Translations under genes and position numbers: made by a program | Source: Clostridiales bacterium | GTDB taxonomy: Bacteria > Bacillota > Clostridia > Lachnospirales > Cellulosilyticaceae | NCBI GenBank assembly: GCA_019418225.1 | Contig: DYCF01000012.1 | Location: 66,519-117,442 of the forward strand | Direction of reading: 5' to 3' | Length of the DNA stretch: 50,924 nucleotides | Notes under the pieces: model-generated | The model's database searches: none | Seen by the model: the letters and a program-made list of their open reading frames with translations, nothing else | Told to the model about the DNA's origin: nothing | Shown: positions 25,309-33,458 of the stretch, piece after piece | Layout of the letters: each line of letters begins with the position of its first letter | How positions within the stretch are numbered: the first letter of the stretch is position 1

Positions 25309-25809
25309 TTACTTGCTTTTAAGAGCTTGTTCAATAGCTTCAATTTCTTCATCAGATAAATTATACGTAGATTTTCCATTTCGAATAGGTTTAGCATATG
25401 TATAAGACCCATCTCTACTGTATATGCCGTTTAAAACAATACCATCATTTTGATGATCTAATAAAGCAATTGCAAATGATAAATCTGCCCCTGTATTAGC
25501 AATTGCTTTATATCTTACAATGCCTACCTTTTGTATGCAGTAGTTTAATTTTTCATTTACAGATTTCATTTCTGCTCGAACTTCTTTTTCACTTTCTAGT
25601 AATGCATTTATATCGTTTGTATATCTTCCTAAAAGACCTTCTAAGTCTAATTCATCGCCACCCATGAAAGTCTCAAATCTTCTTTGTAGCTTTTTTAATT
25701 TGCTTTGTGTCATACACACACAAATTAATAATATTAGTACTAATGCGCCTAAACTTGCTACAATATACATTGCATAATCATTAAATATCGCTATAGCCTG
25801 TTCCATCAT
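25309..25809 (-). CDS. DUF4446 family membrane-anchored protein
   Basis: A 166-residue protein with one N-terminal membrane segment (about 11-33), a charged coiled-coil stretch (40-95) and a compact C-terminal domain with FAIALLDHQNDGIVLNGIYSRDG typical of DUF4446. Function is unknown. It commonly follows parB in Clostridia, as here (22 bp spacing), so a link to chromosome segregation is possible but unproven. Confidence 0.85.
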   Translation of the reverse strand: MMEQAIAIFNDYAMYIVASLGALVLILLICVCMTQSKLKKLQRRFETFMGGDELDLEGLLGRYTNDINALLESEKEVRAEMKSVNEKLNYCIQKVGIVRYKAIANTGADLSFAIALLDHQNDGIVLNGIYSRDGSYTYAKPIRNGKSTYNLSDEEIEAIEQALKSK

Positions 25810-25831
25810 TTTTCTCTTCTTCCCTTTTATA

Positions 25832-26701
25832 TTAATCCATGTTTATTATTTGTATAATTCTAGCTAATTCTTCATCTGAATAATATTCGATTTCAATCTT
25901 TCCTTTTTTAGCCCCTTTAGAAATAACTACTTTTGTCCCTAATATTTTTTGTAAATTTTCTTGTATTTCTCTATAAAAAGGATTATATTTTGCTTTATCT
26001 TCTTCTTTTTTCTCTTTTTTATTACTTAAAAGTAACTGAATATACTTTTCAGTTTCTCTTACACTTAGAGACTTTTCAATAATTAAATCTGTTACTTGTT
26101 TCTGTGTTTTAATATCTTTTAATGCTAATAACGCCCTAGCATGTCCAAATGTAATTTCATCTTCTCTTAATTTTTCTTGTACATATGGTGTTAAATTAAG
26201 TAATCGCATAATATTTGCAACTGAAGATCTATTTTTACCTACTTTATCAGCTACCTGTTCTTGTGTTAAGTCAAAACGCTCCATTAGTAAACTATATGCA
26301 CAAGCAAGCTCCATTGCATTTAAATCTGAACGTTGAATGTTCTCTACTAAGGCTATCTCTAAAGTTTGTTGATCCGAAAAAGACTTAATAATAATTGGTA
26401 TCTCTGTTACCTTTGCCATTCTCGCTGCACGATATCTTCTTTCCCCCGCAACAATTTCATATTTACCATTTTTCTCCCTTACAATAAGAGGTTGTAAAAT
26501 ACCATGTTCTAATATAGATGAACTTAATTCTTTTAATTCTTCTTCATCAAAATTCTTTCTTGGTTGTCCAAAATTAGGCTCTATCTCATTAATATCGACG
26601 ATTTTAATTGTCTCCTCCTTAGCATTTGATGCACTTACAAGCTCATCTGATAATAATGCATTAAGCCCTCTTCCTAATCCTCGTTGTTGTTTCATTAACA
26701 T
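25832..26701 (-). CDS. parB: chromosome partitioning protein ParB (Spo0J)
   Basis: A 289-residue CTP-dependent clamp that loads at parS and spreads. The N-terminal CTPase domain has GERRYRAARMA and ENIQRSDLNAMELA; the helix-turn-helix is TQEQVADKVGKNRSSVANIMRLL (about 150-172); a C-terminal dimer domain follows a lysine-rich linker. The LGRGLNALL motif at its N-terminus is the ParA-interaction region. The first base overlaps the end of parA. Three parS sites lie 1-2 kb upstream. Confidence 0.96.
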   Translation of the reverse strand: MLMKQQRGLGRGLNALLSDELVSASNAKEETIKIVDINEIEPNFGQPRKNFDEEELKELSSSILEHGILQPLIVREKNGKYEIVAGERRYRAARMAKVTEIPIIIKSFSDQQTLEIALVENIQRSDLNAMELACAYSLLMERFDLTQEQVADKVGKNRSSVANIMRLLNLTPYVQEKLREDEITFGHARALLALKDIKTQKQVTDLIIEKSLSVRETEKYIQLLLSNKKEKKEEDKAKYNPFYREIQENLQKILGTKVVISKGAKKGKIEIEYYSDEELARIIQIINMD

Positions 26702-27462
26702 TAATTCCTTTCCACAAATTCTTTTGCTAATTGGCGATATTGCTCACTACCTTTAGCTCTTGAATCATACTTAATACAAGACATTCCAAAGCTAGGTGCC
26801 TCACTTAATCGTACACTTCTTGTAATCTTAGTTTGATATACCGTATCACTAAAATGTGTTTCTACTTCTTTTACTACCTGTGCTGATAAATTTGTTCTAT
26901 TATCAAACATTGTAAATAATATTCCTTCTAGTACAAGCTGCGGATTAATGTTTTTCTTTACTAACCCTACTGTTTGTACCAATTGAGATAGTCCTTCTAA
27001 TGCATAGTATTCACATTGCATAGGAATTAGTACGGAATCAGAGGCTGTTAATGCATTGATTGTTAAGATATTTACGGCTGGTGGACAATCTATGAAAATA
27101 TAGTCGTATTCATCTTTTATTGTATCTAATTGTTTCTTTAAAATGAATTCACGCTGTTTAGTATTCACTAATTCCACTTCTGTCCCCGCTAAATTCATAT
27201 TAGATGCAACAATATTAATTGGTTCATTTTCTGATTGTTGAATTGCCTCTTTTATATTTGTGTTATTTACTAGTATATCATATACTGTACTACTTACTTG
27301 ATTTTTTAAAATACCACATCCACTTGTTGCATTTCCTTGTGGGTCAATGTCTACAATAAGTACTTTATAATCCATTTCAGCTAATGCAGCTGATAAATTT
27401 ACAACTGTAGTCGTTTTGCCGACTCCTCCTTTTTGGTTAACAACAGCAATTACTTTACCCAT
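26701..27462 (-). CDS. parA: chromosome partitioning ATPase ParA (Soj)
   Basis: A 253-residue deviant-Walker ATPase with KGGVGKTTT at 11-19, DIDPQGN at about 40, and DCPPAV at about 125. It moves ParB-parS complexes and, in Bacillus, regulates DnaA. It forms an operon with parB and the DUF4446 gene. Confidence 0.96.
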   Translation of the reverse strand: MGKVIAVVNQKGGVGKTTTVVNLSAALAEMDYKVLIVDIDPQGNATSGCGILKNQVSSTVYDILVNNTNIKEAIQQSENEPINIVASNMNLAGTEVELVNTKQREFILKKQLDTIKDEYDYIFIDCPPAVNILTINALTASDSVLIPMQCEYYALEGLSQLVQTVGLVKKNINPQLVLEGILFTMFDNRTNLSAQVVKEVETHFSDTVYQTKITRSVRLSEAPSFGMSCIKYDSRAKGSEQYRQLAKEFVERN

Positions 27463-27502
27463 AACATTCTCCTTTTTTATTTTTCTCTATCCGACTAAAA
27501 TT

Positions 27503-27531
27503 AGTATAGCATATCCCTATTTTTTTATAAA
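27503..27531 (-). promoter_or_regulatory. candidate extended -10 promoter of parA
   Basis: TGCTATACT on the minus strand gives an extended -10 (TATACT at 27503-27508). The -35 is poor (TTTATA). It lies about 40 bp above the parA ATG. Confidence 0.45.
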
Positions 27532-27666
27532 TATTTGAACCCTGATTTCTATAAATTAATTCATATTCTGTTTAAACTTTTTCTCCAATATTCCTTAATA
27601 TGGCATCCTTCTATCTTTTTTCTTTATTTATTTCTTTTTACTTTAAGCATTTTATGTGATTAAGAA

Positions 27667-27682
27667 TGTTCCACGTGGAACA
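27667..27682. promoter_or_regulatory. parS site 1
   Basis: TGTTCCACGTGGAACA, a perfect 16-bp palindrome that fits the Firmicute parS consensus (TGTTNCACGTGNAACA). ParB of the adjacent operon should load here. Confidence 0.95.
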
Positions 27683-27725
27683 TTTATCTTCTTACATTAT
27701 TTATCTTCTTCTTTACAAATTAATA

Positions 27726-27766
27726 AGGCTGATTAGATTGTTCCACGTGGAACATCTAATCAGCCT
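27726..27766. promoter_or_regulatory. parS site 2 inside a larger palindrome
   Basis: The 16-bp parS (27739-27754) is flanked by 12-bp arms (AGGCTGATTAGA and TCTAATCAGCCT) that continue the symmetry, with one unpaired T at 27738. The whole 41 bp can form a cruciform or RNA hairpin. There is no T-run, so it is not a standard terminator. Confidence 0.93.
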
Positions 27767-27891
27767 CATTAATTATTACTATAGAATTTATTTTTATGTA
27801 TACTGCATTACTGCTGACTTATTCATGTCACAAATATAAATGATATTAACAGCTTTGCCCTTATCTCTTAATTTTAAAGTCATTTCTATAT

Positions 27892-28002
27892 AGAGAAACC
27901 AACTAAAAACTTGAAATATACATGTACGTAAATTGTTTTCTCTCGTTGATTACACATTGCTAAAAACTATGAATAACTAAAACTTATAAATGTGAAATCT
28001 AT
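27892..28002. repeat. 111-bp intergenic repeat, copy 1
   Basis: The unit begins AGAGAAACCAACTAAA and ends AAATGTGAAATCTAT. Two inverted pairs give two hairpins: AGAGAAAC with GTTTCTCT, then GATTTCACAT with ATGTGAAATC. Copy 1 is the more diverged of the tandem pair (the third arm reads GATTACACAT). Confidence 0.85.
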
Positions 28003-28112
28003 AGAGAAACCAACTAAAGGCTTGAAATAACATGGAGGTAAATAAGTTTCTCTCAATGATTTCACATGACTAAAAACTATGAATAACTAAATTTTATAAA
28101 TGTCAAATCTAT
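28003..28112. repeat. 111-bp intergenic repeat, copy 2
   Basis: Directly abuts copy 1 with a period of 111 bp. It carries one change in the last arm (TGTCAAATC). Its final 26 bases form the 3' end of the GNAT gene on the minus strand. Confidence 0.85.
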
Positions 28113-28614
28113 ATATAAGTAATATAGCATCATTAACCCACTCATTATTAGCATAATCAAATACGCTCTCTGAACTTTCCTCAAAGCCACATTTTATATG
28201 AGTACGTCTAGATGCTACATTATTTATATTTACATAACTTCTCATCTCAAAATCACCATCTTGCTTTAATTCTTCTATTACACTACTTATAAGTTTTTCA
28301 GCATATCCTCTTTTTCTATATAATGGATGAGTTTCTAATGCTTCCATAAAATATATACTGCCTTTAATTTTATAAAGACGCATAGCACTTACCCATATAC
28401 CATTATCCTTCCAAATATAATAGCATGTATTATTTCTTTTAAGAAAATCATTTCTTATATATTCCAAGTATGCTTTATTTGCTTTTTTTATTCCCTCTTC
28501 TATATCTATTATTTCAGGAAAAAAATATGATACATTGTTTTTACTACTTTCCTGATATATGTCCATTAATGAGGTAGTATTACTATCTAATAATTCTCTT
28601 ATTTTTAGTAACAT
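28087..28614 (-). CDS. GNAT family N-acetyltransferase
   Basis: A 175-residue acetyltransferase. The acetyl-CoA segment LETHPLYRKRGYAEKLI (about 94-110) fits the R/QxxGxG/A motif, followed by SYVNINNVASRRTHIKCGFEE. The substrate is unknown. The last eight or so codons (YRFDIYKI) are read from repeat copy 2, so the native C-terminus may have been replaced when the repeat arrived. A parS site lies in its promoter region. Start ATG has GGGGAGG 7 nt upstream. Confidence 0.8.
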   Translation of the reverse strand: MLLKIRELLDSNTTSLMDIYQESSKNNVSYFFPEIIDIEEGIKKANKAYLEYIRNDFLKRNNTCYYIWKDNGIWVSAMRLYKIKGSIYFMEALETHPLYRKRGYAEKLISSVIEELKQDGDFEMRSYVNINNVASRRTHIKCGFEESSESVFDYANNEWVNDAILLIYRFDIYKI

Positions 28615-28640
28615 TATTTTTCCTCCCCTTATTACAAGAG

Positions 28641-28656
28641 TGTTCCACGTGGAACA
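28641..28656. promoter_or_regulatory. parS site 3
   Basis: TGTTCCACGTGGAACA, identical to sites 1 and 2, 27 bp upstream of the GNAT start codon and about 0.9 kb from site 2. Confidence 0.95.
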
Positions 28657-28687
28657 TTTTAATATGTTTCTTCTAAAATCATATATA

Positions 28688-29221
28688 CTACTTATTTTTT
28701 AGCTTGTTTTTAGCAAGAAGTTTCTTTTCTATCATATCTCTTGTCTGTTCTACTTGCAGTTTTTCTAAGTCTCTCTTTGGCAGGATTATTGCTTGTTGAA
28801 TATTAACGAAGATCATAAAGTATTTCTTATTCTCATAAGCTCTGTACATTAAAGGCCATTCATATTTACTCGTTGAATTAATACTTTGAGTTATAATACC
28901 TTCATCATTGATGACTATTTGCTGTGCTACTCCTAAGCTCATCTTATCTGTCTTAGCCATTCTTCTACATATAAACTCTACCTCTATAGGTAATAAAATC
29001 ATAATAACCACTACAAAATAATCAAAATATAGTTCAAATCCTTCCACTCTTCTAATTCCTGCTAAATGTAATACTAGCTCAAATACTACAATTAAACTAA
29101 TTATAATAAAAAATGCTGCTCTAATTTTAGTCTTAGTAAAGATATTAAAATATACAATTGAACGATAATCTTCTTTATTAATTGTTGTTTCTAACCTTAT
29201 TTCATTATTTTCTTTTTGCAT
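28688..29221 (-). CDS. YcxB-like membrane protein
   Basis: A 177-residue protein with two adjacent membrane segments (about 34-53 and 66-82) and a C-terminal beta-rich domain (VAQQIVINDEGIITQS, YEWPLMYRAYENKKYFMIFV, AIILPKR) that matches the YcxB-like C-terminal domain pattern. Function is unknown. It is a single gene with a clear GGGAGG site, flanked by repeats and a parS. Confidence 0.7.
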   Translation of the reverse strand: MQKENNEIRLETTINKEDYRSIVYFNIFTKTKIRAAFFIIISLIVVFELVLHLAGIRRVEGFELYFDYFVVVIMILLPIEVEFICRRMAKTDKMSLGVAQQIVINDEGIITQSINSTSKYEWPLMYRAYENKKYFMIFVNIQQAIILPKRDLEKLQVEQTRDMIEKKLLAKNKLKNK

Positions 29222-29314
29222 CTTTGCCTCCCTTTCTACTTTCTTTCCTTATACTATTAATTTACTGTTTTAAACAATATACCATTATAAATTTTCCTGT
29301 TATGTTGCTCTTAT

Positions 29315-29425
29315 AGAGAAACCAACTAAAACCTTAAAATATACAGGTAGGTAAATAGATTTCTCTCAATGATTTCACATGACTAAAAACTATAAATAAC
29401 TAAATTTTATAAATGTGAAATCTAT
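29315..29425. repeat. 111-bp intergenic repeat, copy 3
   Basis: Same unit and orientation as copies 1 and 2, 1.2 kb away. Both inverted pairs are recognisable (the first arm pair reads AGAGAAAC with ATTTCTCT). Confidence 0.85.
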
Positions 29426-29459
29426 ATATAAAAGTATATCATAAATATAATCTATTTAT

Positions 29460-29568
29460 AGAGGAATAAACTATAACCTTAATTTATACATCACATAAAT
29501 AGGTTTCTTTCAATGATTTCACATGACTAAAACTATGAATAACTAAATTTTATAAATGTGAAATCTAT
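29460..29568. repeat. 111-bp intergenic repeat, copy 4
   Basis: A diverged 109-bp copy (starts AGAGGAATAAAC) with an intact second hairpin (GATTTCACAT/ATGTGAAATC). It is separated from copy 3 by 34 bp of AT-rich DNA. Confidence 0.8.
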
Positions 29569-29571
29569 ACA

Positions 29572-29609
29572 TAATGAATAACTATCTTTTGCAAATATGA
29601 AATCTATAC
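29572..29609. repeat. 111-bp intergenic repeat, 3'-end fragment (copy 5)
   Basis: Only the tail of the unit is present (AATGAATAACTA to AAATATGAAATCTAT). The interval 29222-29680 holds nothing else but copies 3-5 and the argS terminator. Confidence 0.65.
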
Positions 29610-29624
29610 TCTCACACTACATTA

Positions 29625-29668
29625 AAAACAAAAACCCTATCACGAAACTAATTTCGTGATAGGATTTT
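29625..29668 (-). terminator. terminator of argS
   Basis: A 12-bp stem (CCTATCACGAAA/TTTCGTGATAGG) with a 4-nt loop, followed by GTTTTTGTTTTT on the minus strand; also T-rich on the other strand. Confidence 0.88.
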
Positions 29669-29680
29669 TATTTAACGTTA

Positions 29681-31396
29681 TTACATTTGAACTGGTGCAC
29701 TAATTCCTAATAATGCTAATGCATTTTTAAGTGTGTATTTAGTTGCAGCTACGATTGCTAAACGTGAATTTTTAACTTTTTCATCTTCTACTAAGATTGG
29801 GTTTTCATTGTAGAACTTATTGAATGCTTGAGTTACATCTACAGCATATCTAGCAATGTAAGATGGTTCATATTTATTTCCAGCTTCTCTGATTGTAGCT
29901 TTGAAGTCTGCAATTTCTTTGATAAGTGCTACTGTTGATTCATCTGCAAGTACTGTGTAATCAACTTCGAAGTTAGGAATATTATCTACTTCAATACCAG
30001 CTTTACGAAGTACGCTGCAAGCTCTTGCATGAGCATATTGTACATATGGACCCGTTTCTCCATTGAAATCTAATGCTCTTTCCCATGAGAATTGAATATC
30101 TTTGATAATGTTATTATACATATCATCGAAGATAATTGCACCAATCCCTACTTGTCTAGCAACTTCTTCTTTATTTTCAAGACTTGGGTTTTTCTCTTCA
30201 ATAATTTGTTTTGTTTTATCTACTGCTTCTCTTAAGATATCTTCTAAGAAAATTATGTTACCATTTCTTGTAGATAATTTAGCGCCACCTTCCATACTTA
30301 CCATACCAAATGGTACGTGCACTAAATCTTTATGCCATTCATGGCCCATTTTTTCAATAACTTTAAACCATTGTGCAAAGTGAAGGTTTTGTTGAAGTGC
30401 TGTAACATAAATACATTTTTTGAAGTCATAAGTTTTTTTACGGTACTCAGCAGCTGTAATATCACGAGTTGCATATAATGAACTACCATCATTTTTAGTA
30501 ATTAAACATGGTGCCATGTTTTCTTCATCTAAACGAACTAATTTTGCTCCTGCATCAACTTCGATAAGACCTTTGTCCTCCATCTCTTTGATAACTGCAT
30601 CCATTTTATCATTGTAGAATGCTTCGCCATTATAGCTATCAAATTCTACTCCTAATAATTTATACACACGTTCGAACTCTTTTAAGCTTACTTCTTTGAA
30701 CCACTTCCATAATGCTAATGATTCTTCATCACCTTGTTCCATTTTTGTAAAGTAATCTCTAGCTTCTTGTTCCATTTCTGGATGTTCTTTAGCTTCATCA
30801 TGGAATAATACATAGATTCTAAGTAATTCAGAGATACCCTTTTCTTCAATTTCTTCTTTACTAGAATATTTTTTGTAAGCTACAATTAATTTACCAAATT
30901 GTGTTCCCCAGTCTCCTAGGTGATTAATCCCTACACAGTTATAACCAAGTGCTTCAAAAATTTGATATAAGCTATTTCCAATTACAGTTGAACGTAAGTG
31001 ACCTACGTGGAAAGGTTTTGCAATATTAGGTGAAGAATAGTCGATAACTACATTTCCTAAGTTTTTCTCTTTAGCGAAACCATATGTTTCTTTTTCAGCT
31101 AATACATCTGTAATAACTTCTTTTACGAATTCTACTTTATTAACGAAGAAATTGATATATGCATTTACGTTTTCAACTTTTTCTAAGAAGTCTACTTCAC
31201 CTAACTCATCAACAATATCTTTTGCAATCATTGGTGGTGCTTTTCTTAACTCTTTTGCTAATTTAAAACAAGGGAATGCATAATCACCCATTGCTGCATT
31301 TCCTGGCACTTCAATCATGCTATAAATTTCTTCTACTGATAAACTACTAATTTTACTGCTTAAAAGTTGTGCGATTTCTAATTTAAAATCTTTCAT
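29681..31396 (-). CDS. argS: arginyl-tRNA synthetase
   Basis: A 571-residue class I synthetase. The HIGH motif is HVGH in SPNIAKPFHVGHLRST (about 122-137), the KMSKS loop is a KLSTR variant in GGAKLSTRNGN (near 375), and the C-terminal DALR anticodon domain ends in the typical PVQM. It stands alone between repeats and the ParB-family gene; the upstream 250 bp show no T-box or other leader RNA that I can recognise. Confidence 0.96.
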   Translation of the reverse strand: MKDFKLEIAQLLSSKISSLSVEEIYSMIEVPGNAAMGDYAFPCFKLAKELRKAPPMIAKDIVDELGEVDFLEKVENVNAYINFFVNKVEFVKEVITDVLAEKETYGFAKEKNLGNVVIDYSSPNIAKPFHVGHLRSTVIGNSLYQIFEALGYNCVGINHLGDWGTQFGKLIVAYKKYSSKEEIEEKGISELLRIYVLFHDEAKEHPEMEQEARDYFTKMEQGDEESLALWKWFKEVSLKEFERVYKLLGVEFDSYNGEAFYNDKMDAVIKEMEDKGLIEVDAGAKLVRLDEENMAPCLITKNDGSSLYATRDITAAEYRKKTYDFKKCIYVTALQQNLHFAQWFKVIEKMGHEWHKDLVHVPFGMVSMEGGAKLSTRNGNIIFLEDILREAVDKTKQIIEEKNPSLENKEEVARQVGIGAIIFDDMYNNIIKDIQFSWERALDFNGETGPYVQYAHARACSVLRKAGIEVDNIPNFEVDYTVLADESTVALIKEIADFKATIREAGNKYEPSYIARYAVDVTQAFNKFYNENPILVEDEKVKNSRLAIVAATKYTLKNALALLGISAPVQM

Positions 31397-31579
31397 CTGT
31401 ATGCTCCTTCGACCTTGATTTATATTATTATATTGTAACTAAATATCTATATCATAGCAAGTTTTACGCTTAAAGAATTAGGTTTCTTTCCTTATATATT
31501 AGCATTGCCTAATTTAGGAATTTTTAAAATGACTTTACCTTAGACAACATTATTATTTATAATCTACTAAGCTATTTCC

Positions 31580-31622
31580 TTATAAAAGCAGCTACTTCTA
31601 TAATTAGTAGCTGCTTTTATAA
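31580..31622 (-). terminator. terminator after the Noc/ParB-like gene
   Basis: A 13-bp stem (AAAAGCAGCTACT/AGTAGCTGCTTTT) with T-rich tails on both strands, 22 bases past the stop codon. Confidence 0.85.
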
Positions 31623-31643
31623 ACCTTACACTCTATTTTTTAT

Positions 31644-32441
31644 TTAGTTAATAGGAATTTTAATTCTTATTTCATATCCATCGGCTTGTTCTTTCATGGT
31701 GTATTTAGCATCTACACCTGCTTGTTGAATCATATTTACAGCTTGAGTAATTGTATTTGTTACAAGTCTCATGTCCTTGATATATGATTTAACTTTTTGA
31801 TTTGATTTATGCTGAATCATATTATCTCTAGTAATGTCTACTAGCATCTGTTCAATAAGCTGCTCAGATTTCTTTACGTTAAGTTCTTGTTTTATAATTT
31901 TTTCAAGAGCTACTAATTGGAACTTTTCATCTGGCAATTTTAATAATGCCCTTGCATGTCTTTCAGTTAAATTATTTTCTACTAACAACTTCTGAATAGT
32001 TGGTGATAATTTAAGTACCCTTAGCTTATTTGCAACAGTCGATTGATTTTTTCCTAATGTATTAGCGAGTTCTTGTTGTGTATATCCGTAGTCTTGCATG
32101 ATTGTATAATATGCTTGACTTTCTTCTAAAAAGTTTAAGTTTTCACGTTGTAAGTTTTCAATTAGGGCTAGTACTGCACTATCTTTAGTATTCACTTCTA
32201 CAATTACTGCAGGAATTGTCTCAAGCCCAGCTAATTTAGATGCTTTTAACCTTCTCTCACCTGCAATAAGCTCATATGAATCACCTATCATTCTTACAGT
32301 AATAGGTTGCATAAGTCCATGTTCTAAAATAGAATTTGCAAGTTCTTGTAGAGCGGCATCAGAAAAAACCTTTCTTGGTTGATAAGGATTTGGTCTAACA
32401 CGGTCCACAGCAACATTTTCTATTTTTAAATCTTTTTGCAT
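31644..32441 (-). CDS. noc: ParB-family protein at the Noc position
   Basis: A 265-residue second ParB-family protein. It has the CTP-binding motifs GERRLKASKLAG and ENLQRENLNFLEE and a helix-turn-helix TQQELANTLGKNQSTVANKLRVLKL that is closer to Bacillus Noc (QSTIANKLRLLKL) than to Spo0J. It is encoded next to rsmG, as noc is in Bacillus. Noc binds its own sites and, through an N-terminal amphipathic helix, the membrane, to block division over the nucleoid. Here the protein starts almost directly with the ParB domain and that helix is not evident. I therefore treat the Noc role as probable, not proven. Confidence 0.72.
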   Translation of the reverse strand: MQKDLKIENVAVDRVRPNPYQPRKVFSDAALQELANSILEHGLMQPITVRMIGDSYELIAGERRLKASKLAGLETIPAVIVEVNTKDSAVLALIENLQRENLNFLEESQAYYTIMQDYGYTQQELANTLGKNQSTVANKLRVLKLSPTIQKLLVENNLTERHARALLKLPDEKFQLVALEKIIKQELNVKKSEQLIEQMLVDITRDNMIQHKSNQKVKSYIKDMRLVTNTITQAVNMIQQAGVDAKYTMKEQADGYEIRIKIPIN

Positions 32442-32495
32442 TCATTCTGCTCCCCTCTAAAATAACGTTTTTGCTACCTATCAGTATAACATATT

Positions 32496-32675
32496 TTGTC
32501 CACAAAAACTATATTCACTCAAAATCATTCACAATTCAGCAAAAATATCCACACGTTAAAAGGAAATTACATCTCCTGTGTAAAACCTGTGACTTATGTG
32601 GATATTTTTCACTCAAAAAATTTTTCACTTTTATCCACAGGCTTTTTCCTATTTTTTATAAAAAAATTATCCACA
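32496..32675. promoter_or_regulatory. DnaA-box cluster upstream of the noc-like gene
   Basis: Two perfect TTATCCACA boxes (32631-32639 and 32667-32675), two ATATCCACA-type boxes (32545-32553 forward, 32597-32605 reverse) and TTGTCCACA (32496-32504) fall within 180 bp. This is about 7.5 kb from the main origin and just upstream of the noc-like gene. Confidence 0.75.
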
Positions 32676-32688
32676 CCTCTCAACACCT

Positions 32689-32724
32689 AAAAAAGGCTGT
32701 CAGCACTTTTGTGCGACAGCCTAA
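32689..32724 (-). terminator. terminator of the mnmE-mnmG-rsmG transcript
   Basis: AGGCTGTC..GCAC pairs with GTGC..ACAGCCT around an AAAA loop, followed by T6 on the minus strand, right after the rsmG stop. Confidence 0.88.
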
Positions 32725-32729
32725 TTCTT

Positions 32730-33458
32730 CTATACCCCAAGAGGTGACTTCGTTGGTTCCCCTGCTTTTCTAGGATATTTACTAGCAGTTGGTTTTACCT
32801 TTTTAATTTTAGCGATTTTATGATTTAAGTCTGTAAACGGTACTCTAGCATCTACTACTTCATCTAATTCGCCACCTAGAATCTTAATAGCTTTTCTACC
32901 TTGTTCTAATTCTTCATCTAACTTTTGCCCTTTTAAAGCGATTAAATAACCATCTACTTTAACAAATGGTAATGTATATTCGCTAAGTACTGCTAAGTTA
33001 GCTACAGCTCTAGATGCACAGATATCAAAGCCTTCTCTATAAGTCTTATTCTTTCCTAAATCTTCTGCTCTTGAATGAATACATTCAATGTCTGTAAGCT
33101 CCAATTTAGAAATAACTTCTTCTAAGAAAACTAATCTTTTCTTTAATGCATCTACTAAAGTTACTTTTAAATTTGGAAAGGCAATTTTCATTACAAGACC
33201 AGGAAACCCTGCTCCTGTGCCAATATCAATAACAGTTTTTTTCCCACTCATATCTAAAGCATTTTTTACTGTCATACAGTCTAAGAAATGTTTTGTAATA
33301 ACCTCTATATCTTCTGTAATAGCCGTTAAATTCATCTTTTCATTCCACTCTTGCAGTAATGCTTTATACATCATAAACTGTTCTACTTGTCTTTCTGAAA
33401 GCTCAATACCAAGCTCTCTTGCACCATTAACTAATAACTCTTTTTGATCCATTAACAT
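32730..33458 (-). CDS. rsmG: 16S rRNA (guanine527-N7)-methyltransferase
   Basis: A 242-residue SAM-dependent methyltransferase that modifies G527 of 16S rRNA. The SAM motif VIDIGTGAGFPGL is at about 75-87 and CASRAVANL near 143-151. Its start overlaps the mnmG stop by 7 bp, the classic gidA-gidB arrangement near oriC. Confidence 0.95.
   Translation of the reverse strand: MLMDQKELLVNGARELGIELSERQVEQFMMYKALLQEWNEKMNLTAITEDIEVITKHFLDCMTVKNALDMSGKKTVIDIGTGAGFPGLVMKIAFPNLKVTLVDALKKRLVFLEEVISKLELTDIECIHSRAEDLGKNKTYREGFDICASRAVANLAVLSEYTLPFVKVDGYLIALKGQKLDEELEQGRKAIKILGGELDEVVDARVPFTDLNHKIAKIKKVKPTASKYPRKAGEPTKSPLGV

Noticed and set aside
27892..28112. Possible CRISPR array from the tandem repeats
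   Set aside because: The units are about 111 bp and abut directly, with no unique spacers and no cas genes nearby.
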